The notes: generated by a model not told the origin, from the sequence alone. Shown: positions 23,869-36,092, numbered from the stretch's first letter. The stretch is DNA of 64,000 bases from Agrocybe praecox (GCA_964017145.1 OZ024840.1:1426001-1490000); one strand, 5' to 3'. A program made the numbers and translations.

Positions 23869-25779
23869 TTATGTCAATAACATTGACGCTGATCAGCAAT
23901 TCAGAGAAAGGTAAGGTCGAGGTCGAGGCTATAGCGCGTAAAGTCTATGTGTCTTAGCCTAAACGGACACCGACGTTGCAGTTGGAGAGATGCCGACATG
24001 TTTCTGGGAACAAAATTATGACTTACACAATTCGGTCTTCTTCGCTACGACGCTAGCTTAAGTGCACGTTGCGCCCTATAGAGCTTCCATTTCTTTACCT
24101 CGGGCAAGTCATACTCACGAAACACTAAGCTTAGTCTTGATAAGCTGATGCCACCACGCAGAACATTATCATAGTTATGGCCACCGTGAACTGGTTCAAA
24201 CGTTGTGATTACAACCAAACTTTACATCGAGCGCCTGGTGTCGAAATTAGTCGATTTCCAGCTGTCGAAGTACTCGTCTTCTGTACCGGTCAAAGCAATC
24301 AATGTAAGTCATAAGACATCTCCACACTATCTAGCTAGGATATTGCTGATCTTAGAGCGCACTGTCAGCTAACCATTGAAGCTAGAGCCTCATTGAGCAT
24401 ATATTTCGGACACGAACTTCACCTGGTCAGACATACTTTTCAGAGGATCAAGCCGCATACATACTCCGTCCCTTGGGCGGTCGGATTTTGTTCTTCCTTC
24501 ATTTCTATCACCGAAGGAAAGGGACTAGCCGACAGTTTACTTCATCAGAAAAAACCCCGATAACAGATTGTCAATGACATAGGTATGTATATCTTCTATC
24601 CACCCAATCGGTACATAAAACCTATAACCAGACGACTATGGACAGAGCGAACTATCTATTTTGGACCGGCTCCTTTACATATCCCTATATGTACCGGGGA
24701 AACCTCACCTACTACCGACTGAAACGACAGTGCCTCGAGATGAACGCACGATCAATCCGTACATTAATACCCAGGCCAAATGCCCTTCTATTTGGATCCC
24801 CAAAGTCCGAATACAGAACCCTTCGGCAGCACTCTCAGCCAAGTGCTATTCATCACGACGTAAGTCTAAAACATCATCCAACCCACGTACTAATACCCTC
24901 TTTATTCTCGTCTTCATCTAGATAATCTCTAGCTGCCAACTTTACCCCTATTTGCAGTATTAATACCATGTCCATATCATCTTTAATAAACCGCGCAGTC
25001 TCTAGCCTCAAGAATGACATCCACGCCCAATTCAGACTTATTCATAGTCTTTCTAGAATTCAGAATCCAGCATCCTATCCATCATTATAGAGCGCCCGAT
25101 TCAACTTCCCTGTCCAAATGACGGAGACTATACGAATCCCCCACATTGAACGGAAATAAGTCAAAATCAAATACTACTGCACCACACCCGTGGTTCGCAC
25201 CTATCTTCCTAGGCAGGATATCCTTCTTCAGGCCAGTATTGCCAGCGACCCGCTCTAAAAACAGGGCCCAGATTCTTCTCACCTCCCTTCAATCAACTTC
25301 AATGAAATACCTGCGTGTGATAACAGCAAATGGCCCTTGTGCTTCCTTTCCCTGATCATAGGGAAATTTCAAGAATACGTAGGTCCTTGGGAACGGACAG
25401 CTTCGCAACTTCATACCTAGTGATGGCTCTCATGGAACGAATCCAGGTAACATCAGACTCGTGGTGGCGTGGATGATAAACCAATTCTCCTATCGGCTGC
25501 AGACCTATTTATCGCATCGAGGTAATAGTCAATTACAACCTATTCTAATGCAGAATAAAGTTTCTAATATTAAATTTCTCCCGGTAGGAACGTCACACGT
25601 GTCAAAAATATAAAAAAGAAGGAATCCTTACAGGTCCTTCCGATTATCTCACATATCTAATCTCAAAATAGAGAAACGGACAGCCGGCGGTACTTTGATC
25701 CTTCTACACTACAAGAGTGTTTCTATTCGATCTTTTCTGAGCATTAAGCGAAGCGCATGTGTACCAAATACCCGCTCGC
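23869..25779. other. Gene-poor 1.9 kb between ERF4 and the EasG-like pseudogene
   Basis: I find no long coding frame with recognisable protein, no tRNA and no clear repeat family here. Base composition is not unusual. It could hold decayed transposon sequence, but I cannot show that. Confidence 0.35.
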
Positions 25780-26750
25780 CTACAGCCATTCATTCCTTAA
25801 CCACAGAAGGCGGTTCGCTTTGAAATACTCCAACGTTTTTTTCCCATAAATTTGCGATCGATCAGCGGGTTCCTTCTCAGAGGCTGCGTCTTTGCCTTGG
25901 GCGACGAATCCTTCAAGGAAGGACATAATACGGGCGATACTCGGAGGAGAGCCTGCGTTTTGAATATTTCTTCTTGTTCTGCACTTGTGTTCTTGTTGTG
26001 GGTAATCTTCCGTCCAAGAATTGAGGACAACAGTTCAGCCACGTATAATATCTCTCGGTAAGTATGTATGTATTGCGAACGGTGTTTATTAAAAGATTAA
26101 TCACCTCATCGTAAGAACACTGCAACTCCGGGCCCAAGACGTAAATGCCTTTGTTGATGCTCTTTTTAGCGGTCAAAGCCTCGAAAGCAACCTGTGCAAT
26201 GTCTTCACTCGATATCCATGGGACCGTGCCGTCTCCAGTAACTGAAGGAGTTTCATCGTTCTCCTTGATATATTGCGCAGGTATCTTGTTCCGAAATTCT
26301 TTATTCATATTAATTATCAGTGAGCTTTACTCCGATGTCTAAAAATAAGTTGTTACTAAGGCTCACGCATAAACCAAGTAGGTTTGAGAACCGTATAATC
26401 GATACCCTTCTCAAGGACATATTTATGGATTAGTCCTGGCCCTGGACTTCCTGGACTCGACTGGCTTGACGTAATCAATACGATTCGCTTCATGCCTTTG
26501 GAAATAGCAAGGTCGCTGAATAGACCGACAATAGCCAGGACATCGACCGCGGATGGTCCTAAGAGATACATACGGTTGATACTTGGATCGACATTGAATG
26601 GAATCTCAAAAGTGCCAGGATGGTTCCAGTTGAACTGAGCAACCTTGAAAGGGGTCAGCAAGAACGCAGGGGTGGTTCGCTGCGTGAAGGAGTACTTCTG
26701 GCAAGGCTTCCTCCAGTCTTCTCAGTTCCGCCTGTAATAAGAGTTGTCAT
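25780..26750 (-). pseudogene. NmrA / EasG-like NAD(P)-dependent oxidoreductase, degraded
   Basis: Relative of the festuclavine dehydrogenase/EasG subgroup of NmrA-type short-chain dehydrogenases. It begins MTTLITGGTEKTGGSLAR at 26750, an intact Rossmann start. The frame is then lost, and about 40 residues of the normal domain between there and PFKVAQFNW seem missing. The next segment is good (GMKRIVLITSSQSS, YTVLKPTWFM), followed by an intron and SVTGDGTVPWISSEDIAQVAFEAL. After YDE and another intron comes VAELLSSILGRKITH. Near 25960 a one-base shift is needed to continue into the family's C-terminus (SIARIMSFLEGFVAQG ... IYGKKTLEYFKANRLLW), which ends at 25780. Two breaks plus a shortened N-domain suggest a pseudogene. 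An assembly error at 25960 is possible. There are no neighbouring pathway genes. Confidence 0.62.
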
Positions 26751-28122
26751 GTCCGGGATTTTCTTTGTACGCCGAAAACCATGAGCCCTGAGATGGATAT
26801 CCCCCGAGCCCCCGGACCTTTTCCCTTTGACGCTCTTTATACCAGGGCCCGCGCAGCGACTAGCTCAGAAGACATTATTACTTTAATAAACATATTTGTC
26901 ACACTTCAACAGCCTCTGCATTCCAGTGATATTCATCCAGCAGCGAAGCAATGAGGAAGACAAACAGCTCGTACTCGCATTCGCTGCTTGTGCAAAGCAA
27001 GTGCAAAGTACAAGTTAAATAGACGCGCGCGTCCGGTAACCAATCAAAGCACTCCACAACCAGACTAAAAATAACGAATGCGAATGCGTACTGTGGGCGC
27101 AGCAATAATGAATTTTCGACATTCAAACAACCGTCGACTCGTGAATCGTAAAGCCTCGTTGCACATTACCAACGTTACCATGCCCATGAGCCATATAATA
27201 CCAAAAAAATCCGTTTCAATAGTTGCACAGCTATGTATCAAGGAGATAACTTACTACCTCCAATCAGTGGTTACCCTTCACTGGCATCTAAGTAGTTCCA
27301 GACCAATCTCATGTCCCAACACATCCAACTACTGAAGTTGGTGGCATCTCATGCAGTTCGCAAAATGGTCGTTGTGGCGCTAGATCTTTTACATTACAAT
27401 CTGACTATTGATTCTTTAATCTGATGACCCCAGTTCAACTTGTTGAAGGACACCTTAAACCGGCGTTTCAAGTGCTTAATTAGCAACCACCGTAGCCTCT
27501 AGCAATAGCCTCATCATCTACAGGGTCAGAACTCATCTGAGTACCTTTCTCATGAAAATCAGACATTACTCAGAAGCTTGAATAAGTAACAACAGAAGCC
27601 CGTATTTTTGTCGTATTTACTTAATTAGCAACATCAGTTGAGGTCCGAACTCATCCAAGTAACATTCTCATGAAAATCACGAACAGCACAGATATATATT
27701 TATATTGATGATATGTATGTATTATTATTCATATAACGGCGGGATATGATGATGTTGATGATGGATGATGATGATATCGATGCATACTAGACAGACCGAC
27801 GGAAGGAACATACGGCGACAGCATGAAAGCTCCAAAAAGAAAGAAAACGGGATATGTACTGCATATGATATGTATGATAAATGTGATATGAATATGATCG
27901 CGATGAGTGTGCGTGCGTATGTGTGTGTCTAATGTACAGCAATGAGTATAAACTAACACAGAGGTGCATGATGGACAGCAGGCAACAAAAAAAAGAGAAA
28001 GAGGAAATGAAAGCGAGAGAATGTACTAAAAAAAAACTAAAAGTCATCATAAAAAGAATCGTCGTAAGAGGCAAGAGAGTGCAACAGATAGAAACATAAT
28101 CCCAAGAGAAAACAAAAAAAGC
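26751..28122. other. Gene-free stretch with a degenerate direct repeat and GATGAT runs
   Basis: About 1.4 kb. It holds the 38-bp direct repeat listed separately, a GATGAT-rich microsatellite at 27747-27775, and the long AT-rich 3' flank of CYC8. No coding gene is supported. Confidence 0.4.
27524..27679. repeat. Degenerate 38-bp direct repeat
   Basis: Copies at 27524-27561 and 27642-27679 match at 33 of 38 positions and share the end TTCTCATGAAAATCA. Each is preceded by CTTAATTAGCAAC (27474 and 27620). This may be remnant duplicated sequence. Confidence 0.6.
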
Positions 28123-31100
28123 TCAAGCTGAACCCTCTTTCTTATCCGACGGGGGTGACTGCGAAAGCTTCGACGTAGGCGATCGTGACGAAGGATGCGA
28201 CATCTTTCCTCTCGAAGCAGGTGACGCCGATCTCGCCCCATTATCCACAACCATCTTATCATCACGCTCCCTGTCCACATGGTTTGTCGGTGAAGGAGCA
28301 GTCGACGTCGGCGAGAGCGTAGCAATAGGTGGGAGAGCAATAGACGAGACGTTGTTGTGACTCTGCGAGTGACCAGCACCGATAGGTCTAGGATGAGGAG
28401 GGAGCTTGGCGGGTAACGACGGACTGGGTGGGTATGGTTCTCTCGCTTCTGGCGAGTGCGATTGCGGCTGGGTACGGAACGGAATAGGAGACGGTCTTGT
28501 CGATGGAATAGGTGTCTGTCGACCTCCAGACGGTGACGAAATACGACGCTTCATGACATCCATCCTCGAACGCTTGTTGTTATTATTCGAGTCGTCCTCG
28601 GGCCCAGGACTCAATGCGCGCTTCAGGGGAGCAGGCTGCAGAGGTGGTGGTGAAGCATGATTCGAAGACACCGAGTTACGATGCGAAGGAGGAGGTCTGG
28701 ACAGTGCGTCACTGCGACTGCTATGCGAGGACGAGATCGTCGGTGAATGCGAAGGTCCATCTTGTCCAGAACCAGATCCATCAGCACGATAATTGCCAGA
28801 ATTGCCAGAATTATGCAATCCAAGCAAAACATCAGCGGCAGCAACACCATCGTAATCTTCGTCCATTTGCCTCAATGGCTGGCCTGGTGCAGCACTAGTA
28901 GGCGACGGTTGAATAGACCTCGATGAGCCCGAGACAGAACTGTTCTCCGGCGAACCTGGTCCTCGCTGTCCAGCCTTGAAGTTACTTGGCATATTGGCAG
29001 TGGATCGTTCAGCACCAAATACCTTGGGTGGTTGACGCTCCATACTCTCCTCGTCCTTTCTCCTGGAGCTTCCATGCTTCCTCCTCCTATCCTTCTTTGG
29101 CGCGGGTTCACCCATGGACGGTGGCTGAGAAGAAAAGTGAGGCGGAGGCCCCTGCTGCTGCTGCTGCTGAAGTTGAGGAGGCATAAGTTGAGGAGGCATC
29201 TGCGGTGGTGGTTGTGACTGCGAGTGGGGCTCTTCCCTGTCCCTAGCACGGGTACGACGGGATTGCTTGGCTTCACCTATCAAGGGCGTCGCATGAGGAC
29301 TCTCTGAAGTTCTCGAACCGATAACGATATGGGATGGCATTTGACGGGCGCGCATACCTTCCGGAGAAACTGGGTAGCTCCTGCTTTCAGGATGCTCCAT
29401 ACCGTATTCCCTTTGTTCTCGTGGATTTATAACTGGATCGTACCGTCTACCTGACTGTTCGTGATGAACAGGCGGTTGTGGGGGCGGAGGAGACTGCCTG
29501 AACGAGTTGTAGCCTCCAGGGCCATTGCTAGGTGGCTTGTTGTCCCAATACCTCGGTGCATGACCGACGCGAGGTGATGGAGCAGGAGGGCTATGTGCTC
29601 GAGGAGATCGTGGAGGGTAGAAAGGTTGAGCACCACCATGCTGCACATATTCACCACTAGTGCTATGTCGAGGTTGACGACGATCATCCCATTCCCGATG
29701 TTCAGCAGACGGGGGAGGTGGTCGGCGATCCCAACCATTCTCAGTGGCGTCTGGATGACTGGGTTCGCGACGATGAACGCGAGGAGAACGTGAAGGTGGA
29801 ATGGCACTCGGTTGAGCGGGACCAACGGGCTGACGCACTTGCTGTTGTTGTTGCTGAGGAGGATAGCCCTGGAAACCAGGTGGAGGAGAGCGAGGTCGAC
29901 CACTATGTGGCCCAGGTGAAATCGAACGCGAGCGCGGGCCACCACGGTTGAAATATGGGTCTTGGGGATGGTGTGGGTGTGCACCATTTCTAGGATCGTC
30001 GGAGGGGGGTATCGAGTGCTGCAATAGCATGCTTTGCTGACCATTGGGACCTCTCGCGTGCTCACGTGGAGGAGGATAATCGCGACCGCCGTGATGAGGT
30101 GGTCTATCGATTTCCATTGGCGCAAGAGGAGGATGTGACGACATGTGTTGCCTGCTCTCGTCAATGATCACAGGTGGCGGTGGACCTCCTCTAAATGGAG
30201 GCGGAGGTGTTGCACGTCCATTTGGAGGGGCAAGGGAAATTTCGTTCGGTGGTCCTCGCGATTCTGTGCGGAAAGAAGGGCGATGGTTCGGTTGCAACAT
30301 CAAAGGTGGCCCTTGTAGGCCAGGAGGAGGAACGGAAGAGCTTGCATATGCTGTTGGGTGGACATCCTGCGGACCTGGTGCTGCTGGCAGTTGACCTCCA
30401 GTAGCTTGAGCATTCTTAAGAAGCTGTAGCCGCTGTGCAATCGCGGTGTTACTAGGATCCAGCTCGCTTGCTCGGGCGTAAGCGTCGATGGCGTCAGTGA
30501 TTTGGTTATTACAACTCTCATACAAGCTGCCAAGATCGAACCATACTTCTGAAATGTATGGATTAATGCGGATGGCTCGCGAATAGGCGTCTAGGGCGTC
30601 ACGGAACTGGTTGATTTGGAAGTAGAGTACTCCGATCGAACACCAGAAGGTTGGGTTGCGTCCATCTCGGTAGACGGCCTGCTGATATGCCTCGTATGCT
30701 TTGTTGTACTTCTGACCCGCCATATAAGCGCGACCAAGAAGATACCAACTCTGGGCATCGGTAGGGTCTAAAAGAAAAGAATTGAGTCTGTATAAGAAAC
30801 TCGAGTATCCGAATTAACGTACCAGCTTCGAGACTTTTAGTCAAGTACTGGATGGCAAGCTCTTGGTTTTGAAACGAGGACCCATCTTGATGATAAAGCC
30901 ACCCCAGTTGTTGGAGGACTTTGGCGTGACCGGGATTTGCCTCGACTACACGTTCATATGCATCTTTTGCTCGTACGTGCTATAAAGTACGTTAATAGGG
31001 AACAAGGGCCAGGACAAAAGGCGGACATACATTCTTTTGTTGCTCAAAGACATGCCCGATTTGGAACCAAATGTCAGCATGAGCGAGAGGACTTGGAGGG

Positions 31101-31961
31101 TTGCGGAGAATGTGATCGAAGCAATCCAATGATTCTTGGAACTTGCCCTGTTGCTTGTAAATTATGCCCAGACGGAAAAGTATTTCGTTTTCTTTGTCAA
31201 AGTCTAAATCTGCAAAAGGATCAGAGAGGGGATCGTTGAGAGGGTCCCAACACAAACTAACCTTTGCACATGCGTAATACAGACGCAAAAGCCTCTTCCG
31301 CATGATCAAGGGAGCCATATCGGTCGTAGAGGATGCCGATACCATACCATAGTTTGGGGTCCTCCTTTAGCAATGAATAAGGGCGAGTATGAAGAAGGAA
31401 TAAGAAAAACTACCTTTGGATTGGGTAAGAGGTAGAGAGCTTGCTGGTAGGCGGAATAAGCCTTTTGAAGGTCATCTTGCATGAGGAAGCAGTGACCTTA
31501 TAGTGGATGAGCATAGAAAAGGAGGACAAAAGGGAAAAACATACCAAGAGCACTCCATATCTCGCCATTCTCCTCGTCTACTCTGATCGCACGCTGAAAG
31601 TACTCGACGGCCTAAAATGGAAAAGGAAATACGTCATGTAAACAAGGGCAAACCGCGGAGGGGCGCGGCATAGACACCTTTGGATAGTTTTCTTTGATCC
31701 GAGCGATTCCCGCAACCTGGGACAAGCCAGACAGGGAGGTTGGATTATGGCGAAGAGCATTTTCGTACGCAGAAAGTGCGTGCTCGAGATCGCCCATTTG
31801 CTCTGCAACTCGACCTAGGACTTTGTGAGAAAAGGACAAGGGGACACTAGTAGGAGCATACCTATGAGGAGCCATGTGTGCTCGTTGGCAGAGTTGAGCT
31901 TGTTGATGACAGAGGAGTCCGCGTCTGGGGGATCCTGACGGGGGATGATTCTGTGAGACAT
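28123..31961 (-). CDS. SSN6: General transcriptional co-repressor CYC8/SSN6 (TPR protein)
   Basis: Partner of Tup1 in global transcriptional repression; nuclear. The start at 31961 is MSHRIIPRQDPPD. The N-terminal half is a run of about ten tetratricopeptide repeats. Examples are RVAEQMGDLEHALSAYENAL, AVEYFQRAIRVDEENGEIW, RLGIIYKQQGKFQESLDCF, and AGQKYNKAYEAYQQAVYRD. The last is LGSLYESCNNQITDAIDAY, ending about residue 430. This is the Ssn6 arrangement and distinguishes it from other TPR proteins. The rest (about 28123-30400) is one long exon of Pro/Gln/Ser/His-rich disordered sequence with short polyQ runs near 29155 and 29840 and basic patches. Introns are confined to the TPR part (about eight). 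The gene is divergent from the SERF-like gene. Confidence 0.92.
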
Positions 31962-32592
31962 GGGGGGGAAAAGGCAAAAGAGCAACAGGGAGAGAGGAAG
32001 GGTTGATATATATAATGGGCGATCAAGGTGGAAGAAAGAGATTCCATCGATGTCAATGTCATTTTCACCCGCGTGCCTTTGTTTCCGCCTCCAAATCGAG
32101 ATCCCTCGCGTGTCATCCACAGCCGCCAAAGATTCCGCAGATTCCCGTCATCTAGGTACTCATCTACTTCCCCACATACCTCCGGGACCGTACCGTCCGT
32201 CCGTACACTATTCTCGGCCCGAACTAATATTTGCCGAATCGGGGGTTACTAAGCCCAACCTTATTTCTTCCGTTACAGGGGCTTCTGGAATCCACTCGAG
32301 TCTTGAGCGGTGTTAGCTTGTTGATGCGCTTGTCACTTCACATGCAAAACTTCGGATTAAATCCTCCTTCCACTTTCGCTCACAACAATCTCGATTCAGA
32401 TCCACTCCCCCCGATCATCATCCAATCGACGCCCAACCTCGGTCTCAACCCGAAGGACCAAATCGGAAGCCTACTCCTGATCCTCTTTCTTTTCAAACTC
32501 CGACAAGCTCCGACTCGAACGATGATCAGTCTTCTTGCTCGCCGTTGGCAAAACTCTCTTCATCATCATCGTCGTCTACTACGTGTGCCATC
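31962..32592. promoter_or_regulatory. Divergent promoter CYC8 / SERF-like gene
   Basis: 631 bp between the opposing start codons, rich in pyrimidine tracts (for example TCCTCTTTCTTTTC near 32479). The right part probably includes the SERF 5' leader. No other gene is seen. Confidence 0.4.
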
Positions 32593-32979
32593 ATGACTCG
32601 TACGTATACCCATCCCATCTCTCTCGACTTTCTCCCTCAATTCAAATCCTACTACTAGGCGGCAATCAGCGTGATCAAGATCGTCTCAAAGCACAGAAAA
32701 AAGCTGCTGCCAACGCAAAGAAGCCAAAGGAAAGTGCCACCAACTTGGCCAAGCGAAAGGAAGCGTGAGTCTCTACTACAACAACTTCTTATTTTGAAAC
32801 TAATACATATTTTTCTCAGTGACGCAGAAGTTCTCCGTGCAAAGCAGAAAGTAAGTAAACACGGTACCCCATCATCCTTGCTCGATTGATCTTTCTTGTT
32901 TGGGCCAACTCACGTTTTTCCGATATTATAGAAAGCCGAAGAGGCCAAGGCTGCCGCACCTTCTGGGAGTAATAAATGA
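32593..32979 (+). CDS. SERF-like (4F5 family) small basic protein, 63 aa
   Basis: A small EDRK-rich factor, conserved in eukaryotes and linked in other organisms to amyloid modulation and nucleic-acid binding. Four exons join in phase: 32593-32599 (only 7 nt, ATGACTC), 32659-32764, 32820-32850 and 32932-32979. The product starts MTRGNQRDQDRLKAQKK, the invariant 4F5 signature. It continues with a lysine/alanine helix (ANAKKPKESATNLAKRKE) and ends APSGSNK. The length is typical of the family. All three introns have GT-AG ends and are 55-81 nt. Because of the 7-nt first coding exon the gene is invisible to simple open-frame searches. The function is known only from homologues. Confidence 0.88.
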
Positions 32980-35577
32980 CATTGGCGTTCACGTTTTGGG
33001 GCTGCCGGTTTGACACGGTATTTCGTCGTGCGGATAGGTTTGAGGAAATTGTAATCGATCTTCATCATCATCGACATCGCGTCGTTCATGATCAACAACA
33101 ACAACAACTGGAAATCTTGTTATTCTTGTGCTGCTTTCTGTCCGTCTTTTCTGTTTTTCCCGCTGCGGTGCGGAGAGAGGGAGGACGAGGATGACCGTCA
33201 AACTCTTTCTACTGACATGTACATAGAAATAGGAACAATGGATTATACTTATAGGCTTGGGTCATATATATATACTAGGTACTCGTAAATGGATTGATTT
33301 AAAAGCTGCGATCTGTCATTGCATGGATCGCGTGTTTGTTTTATTTCTACCCCAGCGGGCGTACGTTCCTATCGCAATCGATCACGACATGTGTTAGGAG
33401 ACTTCTTGAACCTTTCCGAAGAGTAGGGAAATACGTATGATATGATGCATCTTTTTGATATGTGTATATGGATGCAATTGCGCATTTTACGAAGCTTCTC
33501 TATGACATTACATGCTATGCACTCGTCGATAGCACCGGACGAGAGACTGTATGAATCACCTTATCACAGAACTACACCGACTCCGAGTCTGTTTCCATAA
33601 CTTGTCGATCGTACATAGGGGGTCTGGTCACCAAGGGTGCTGCTACCGGCGATACTGGTCAAGAAGCGTAGAAAAGAATGTGATATGATACATTCGTATG
33701 TAGGATCTGATTTGAATTACCGTCAGTACTTCGGGCTTCAGAAATGTGATATATGTAGGATCATGATTTGAATTGCCGTCAGTACATAGACTCGCCGGAT
33801 GATCGATCCTCCCTGGCAGGGCAGCAGTCTCTCCAACAGGTCATGATCATGCGAGGTCGATGTCTATCTATAATGAAATCTTGACATATCACACAGGAGG
33901 TGGTGGCCCGCCCCACTGCCACTACCGCCACCACTGTCTAAATAGTACATATCAATATTAAGGGGGTTGTGCTCTCGAACGCCTCAAATGATACATACAT
34001 ATATATCCATAGCAAAATACGTATTGGGCTTACCCGAAGCCCCGAATGTTCCCCCGCCGCTGTTTTCGCTGTTCTTCCTAAAACCTTTTAACAACCTAAC
34101 GCTACGTGAACGCTTAATGGATCGTGATGGCGTACGTAACTCGTACATCCATTTTTTTCATTACCGTAGCTAGCTAGCTAGCGGCTTTGATTCATCATAC
34201 GTCAGCAGTGGCAAAAAGAGTCGACGACCCCTTTTATACTCGACGTTTGTCCAGGTAAGTAAAAGAGTCATGCTCTGCTCTGCGGCTCTGCTCGGCACTC
34301 CCAGGCTAGAGTAGCTTCCTACAGCACCCAAATACAAGGGTCCCTTTGATTTCATGATGGCACTTACCCAACACTTACCACATCCACTTACCTACTTACC
34401 CACTTACTAACTTAGCCTGATCATGATCACAAATCACCCTGATCGCACCGCGCTCCCGTTACCGTTACCACACGACCGACAAGGAAGTTCAAGTACCACA
34501 CTACTAGTATGCACCGTTGTTGTCGTGGAAGAAGGCCATGTAGAAATAAAAATAAAACCTTTAATTTAGTGCCATCAAAAAAAGAAACAGCTCGGCGGTC
34601 CAGCCGTAAGTATATGTACAACGTAACAAAGGCAAGGCATTTTGTAAGTAAGGCCACTCTTGGACAACGTATGTATATGTATGTAAATAGTGCACTGTGT
34701 ACATACAGAGCTCACCGCTCGTCTCCGTCCGTCCAAACTCGACTCTTAGCGCGGAGTGGGCCAGAAAGGGAATTTGCTCAAACAAATAAATCGCGATTGC
34801 AATGGAGAAAAATGATAAACATATCGCTTGATTGCTTGATCACTTAAGATAGACTATGACCCCTCATGCTGATCAGTACTCAGTGCTGTGATCAGGTTAC
34901 TCCTTATTTGTCTTTGATCCACAAGAATTCGAATTCGAATTCATTCATTCAACATCATTCAGGTAACACGCCGGCCCTAAGACTTAACCGGAGGGGAAGT
35001 CACTCGGTCGGTCATAATTGTCATTTGTCATAAACTTGTCGGGCCCAGCTGTCATACGCCCAATGGATATGAATACATACATACATACATATGAATGGAT
35101 GGATGGATGGCTCGATAGAAAGAAAGCGTCTAGCCGTAAGTATGTAAGATATCTAACGGGATTTTTTTTTTCGGACAGATCTCTGATGCTGTATATATGA
35201 GTACATAATACATAAGAACGTCGGCAACCAGAAACCCTGTCGTCGTACATATGTTAAGTACATATGTATAGATACGTACGTACGTACATACGTACCAAGG
35301 TATAAAGTAAGCTATCAAATCACATCAGAGTGTGAAAATAACATATGCCTATGTACATATTCACTGCTCCCGATAATTGATTGAGAAGGGCTTACAAGTT
35401 AACTAAATAGTTACTAGTTACAGGCAACGTGGTTCATGCTTGCAGGAACGACTGCTAATGCTATCTTATGTTAGCTCTTATGTAAAAACCTCTAGGCTCT
35501 CGTCCTGACTCCTGTAAGTAAGTAATATATACATGCCTAGAATCGACTCCATATATTACTTCGCTTCCTCGGAATAA
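32980..35577. other. Gene-free, simple-repeat-rich stretch left of the transposon
   Basis: 2.6 kb without a supported gene. It contains a degenerate direct repeat (33697-33785), TAGC x4 (34167-34182), CACTTACC-like runs (34360-34410), GAATTC runs (34925-34942), ATAC/GGAT runs (35073-35111) and TACG runs (35273-35296). Accumulated simple repeats next to a transposon suggest a relaxed intergenic zone. Confidence 0.5.
33697..33785. repeat. 33/34-bp direct repeat
   Basis: Copies at 33697-33729 and 33752-33785 read TATGTAGGATC(A)TGATTTG and AATT(A/G)CCGTCAGTAC. They differ by one indel and one substitution. They are 55 bp apart start to start. Confidence 0.7.
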
Positions 35578-35583
35578 CCTAAC
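35578..35583. repeat. Left target-site duplication CCTAAC
   Basis: CCTAAC lies directly before the left TIR. The same six bases directly follow the right TIR at 41482-41487. Confidence 0.85.
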
Positions 35584-35651
35584 TACGGTCGGCCATCACT
35601 GCCAGCTTCGTTTGCACTTTGCACTGTGCACTTGGTGATATTGAAAATGAT
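35584..35651 (+). repeat. Left terminal inverted repeat, outer block
   Basis: 68 bp from TACGGTCGGCC to AAAATGAT, including TTTGCAC repeats. It matches the reverse complement of 41414-41481 at 66/68. Weaker similarity continues to about 35680. Confidence 0.88.
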
Positions 35652-35876
35652 AGCAATGATCGGCATGTATCCAAACCGGGGAACCGTCACTGATGACGAA
35701 GACCCCCATATGACTGGGTTTCGCAAGTTCCCGCGCGCCGCTGGTTTGAGCACGGTGGATGGGGCTATTGGCGGGGCTCTTTATCAGTGCTCGGGCATTG
35801 TTTTGAGACATTTTGTGGACAGGGCTAGGTTTTGGACAAGCCGCCAGACAGATAAGATGCTTAATCTTTCAAATTT

Positions 35877-35947
35877 CCTTTTCCGTAAGTATTTTTCTTT
35901 TGAACCTACGCACGTGAGGTTCAAAAGAAAAATACTTACGGAAAAGG
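35877..35947. repeat. Perfect 31-bp hairpin with a 9-nt loop
   Basis: The arm at 35877-35907 (CCTTTTCCGTAAGTATTTTT...) is the exact reverse complement of 35917-35947. The loop is ACGCACGTG. It lies in the left subterminal region between the two inverted blocks and has no counterpart at the right end. Confidence 0.92.
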
Positions 35948-35994
35948 CAGAATGTTCTCGCGGGCCTACGGTGGGCCGTTTGCGGTTTCAATGC

Positions 35995-36092
35995 AGTTTC
36001 AATGTCCGACGGGTAATGCCGAACTTCCCTCTCTCGCGCTAATTGTACACGTATCTAACGGAGTATGAACCAGTATTATACCAAACGTAGTC
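35995..36092 (+). repeat. Inner inverted repeat, left copy
   Basis: Pairs with 41074-41168. Shared blocks are TAATGCCGAAC, GCTAATT, TATCT and the perfect 21-mer at 36062-36082. Between blocks the two copies diverge. Confidence 0.78.

Noticed and set aside
23869..25779. Possible decayed retroelement in the gap after ERF4
   Set aside because: No LTR pair, primer site, or gag/RT motif could be read in any frame.
28406..30404. Several plus-strand open frames opposite CYC8
   Set aside because: They mirror the Pro/Gln/Ser-rich low-complexity coding of CYC8 and resemble no protein family.
35578..35583. CCTAAC as a telomere-like target preference
   Set aside because: One site cannot show preference, and no telomere-type array is present nearby.
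35626..36042. 138-aa open frame in the left end of the transposon
   Set aside because: It starts inside the TIR, runs through the hairpin and the inner inverted repeat, has no recognisable domain, and is best explained as chance.
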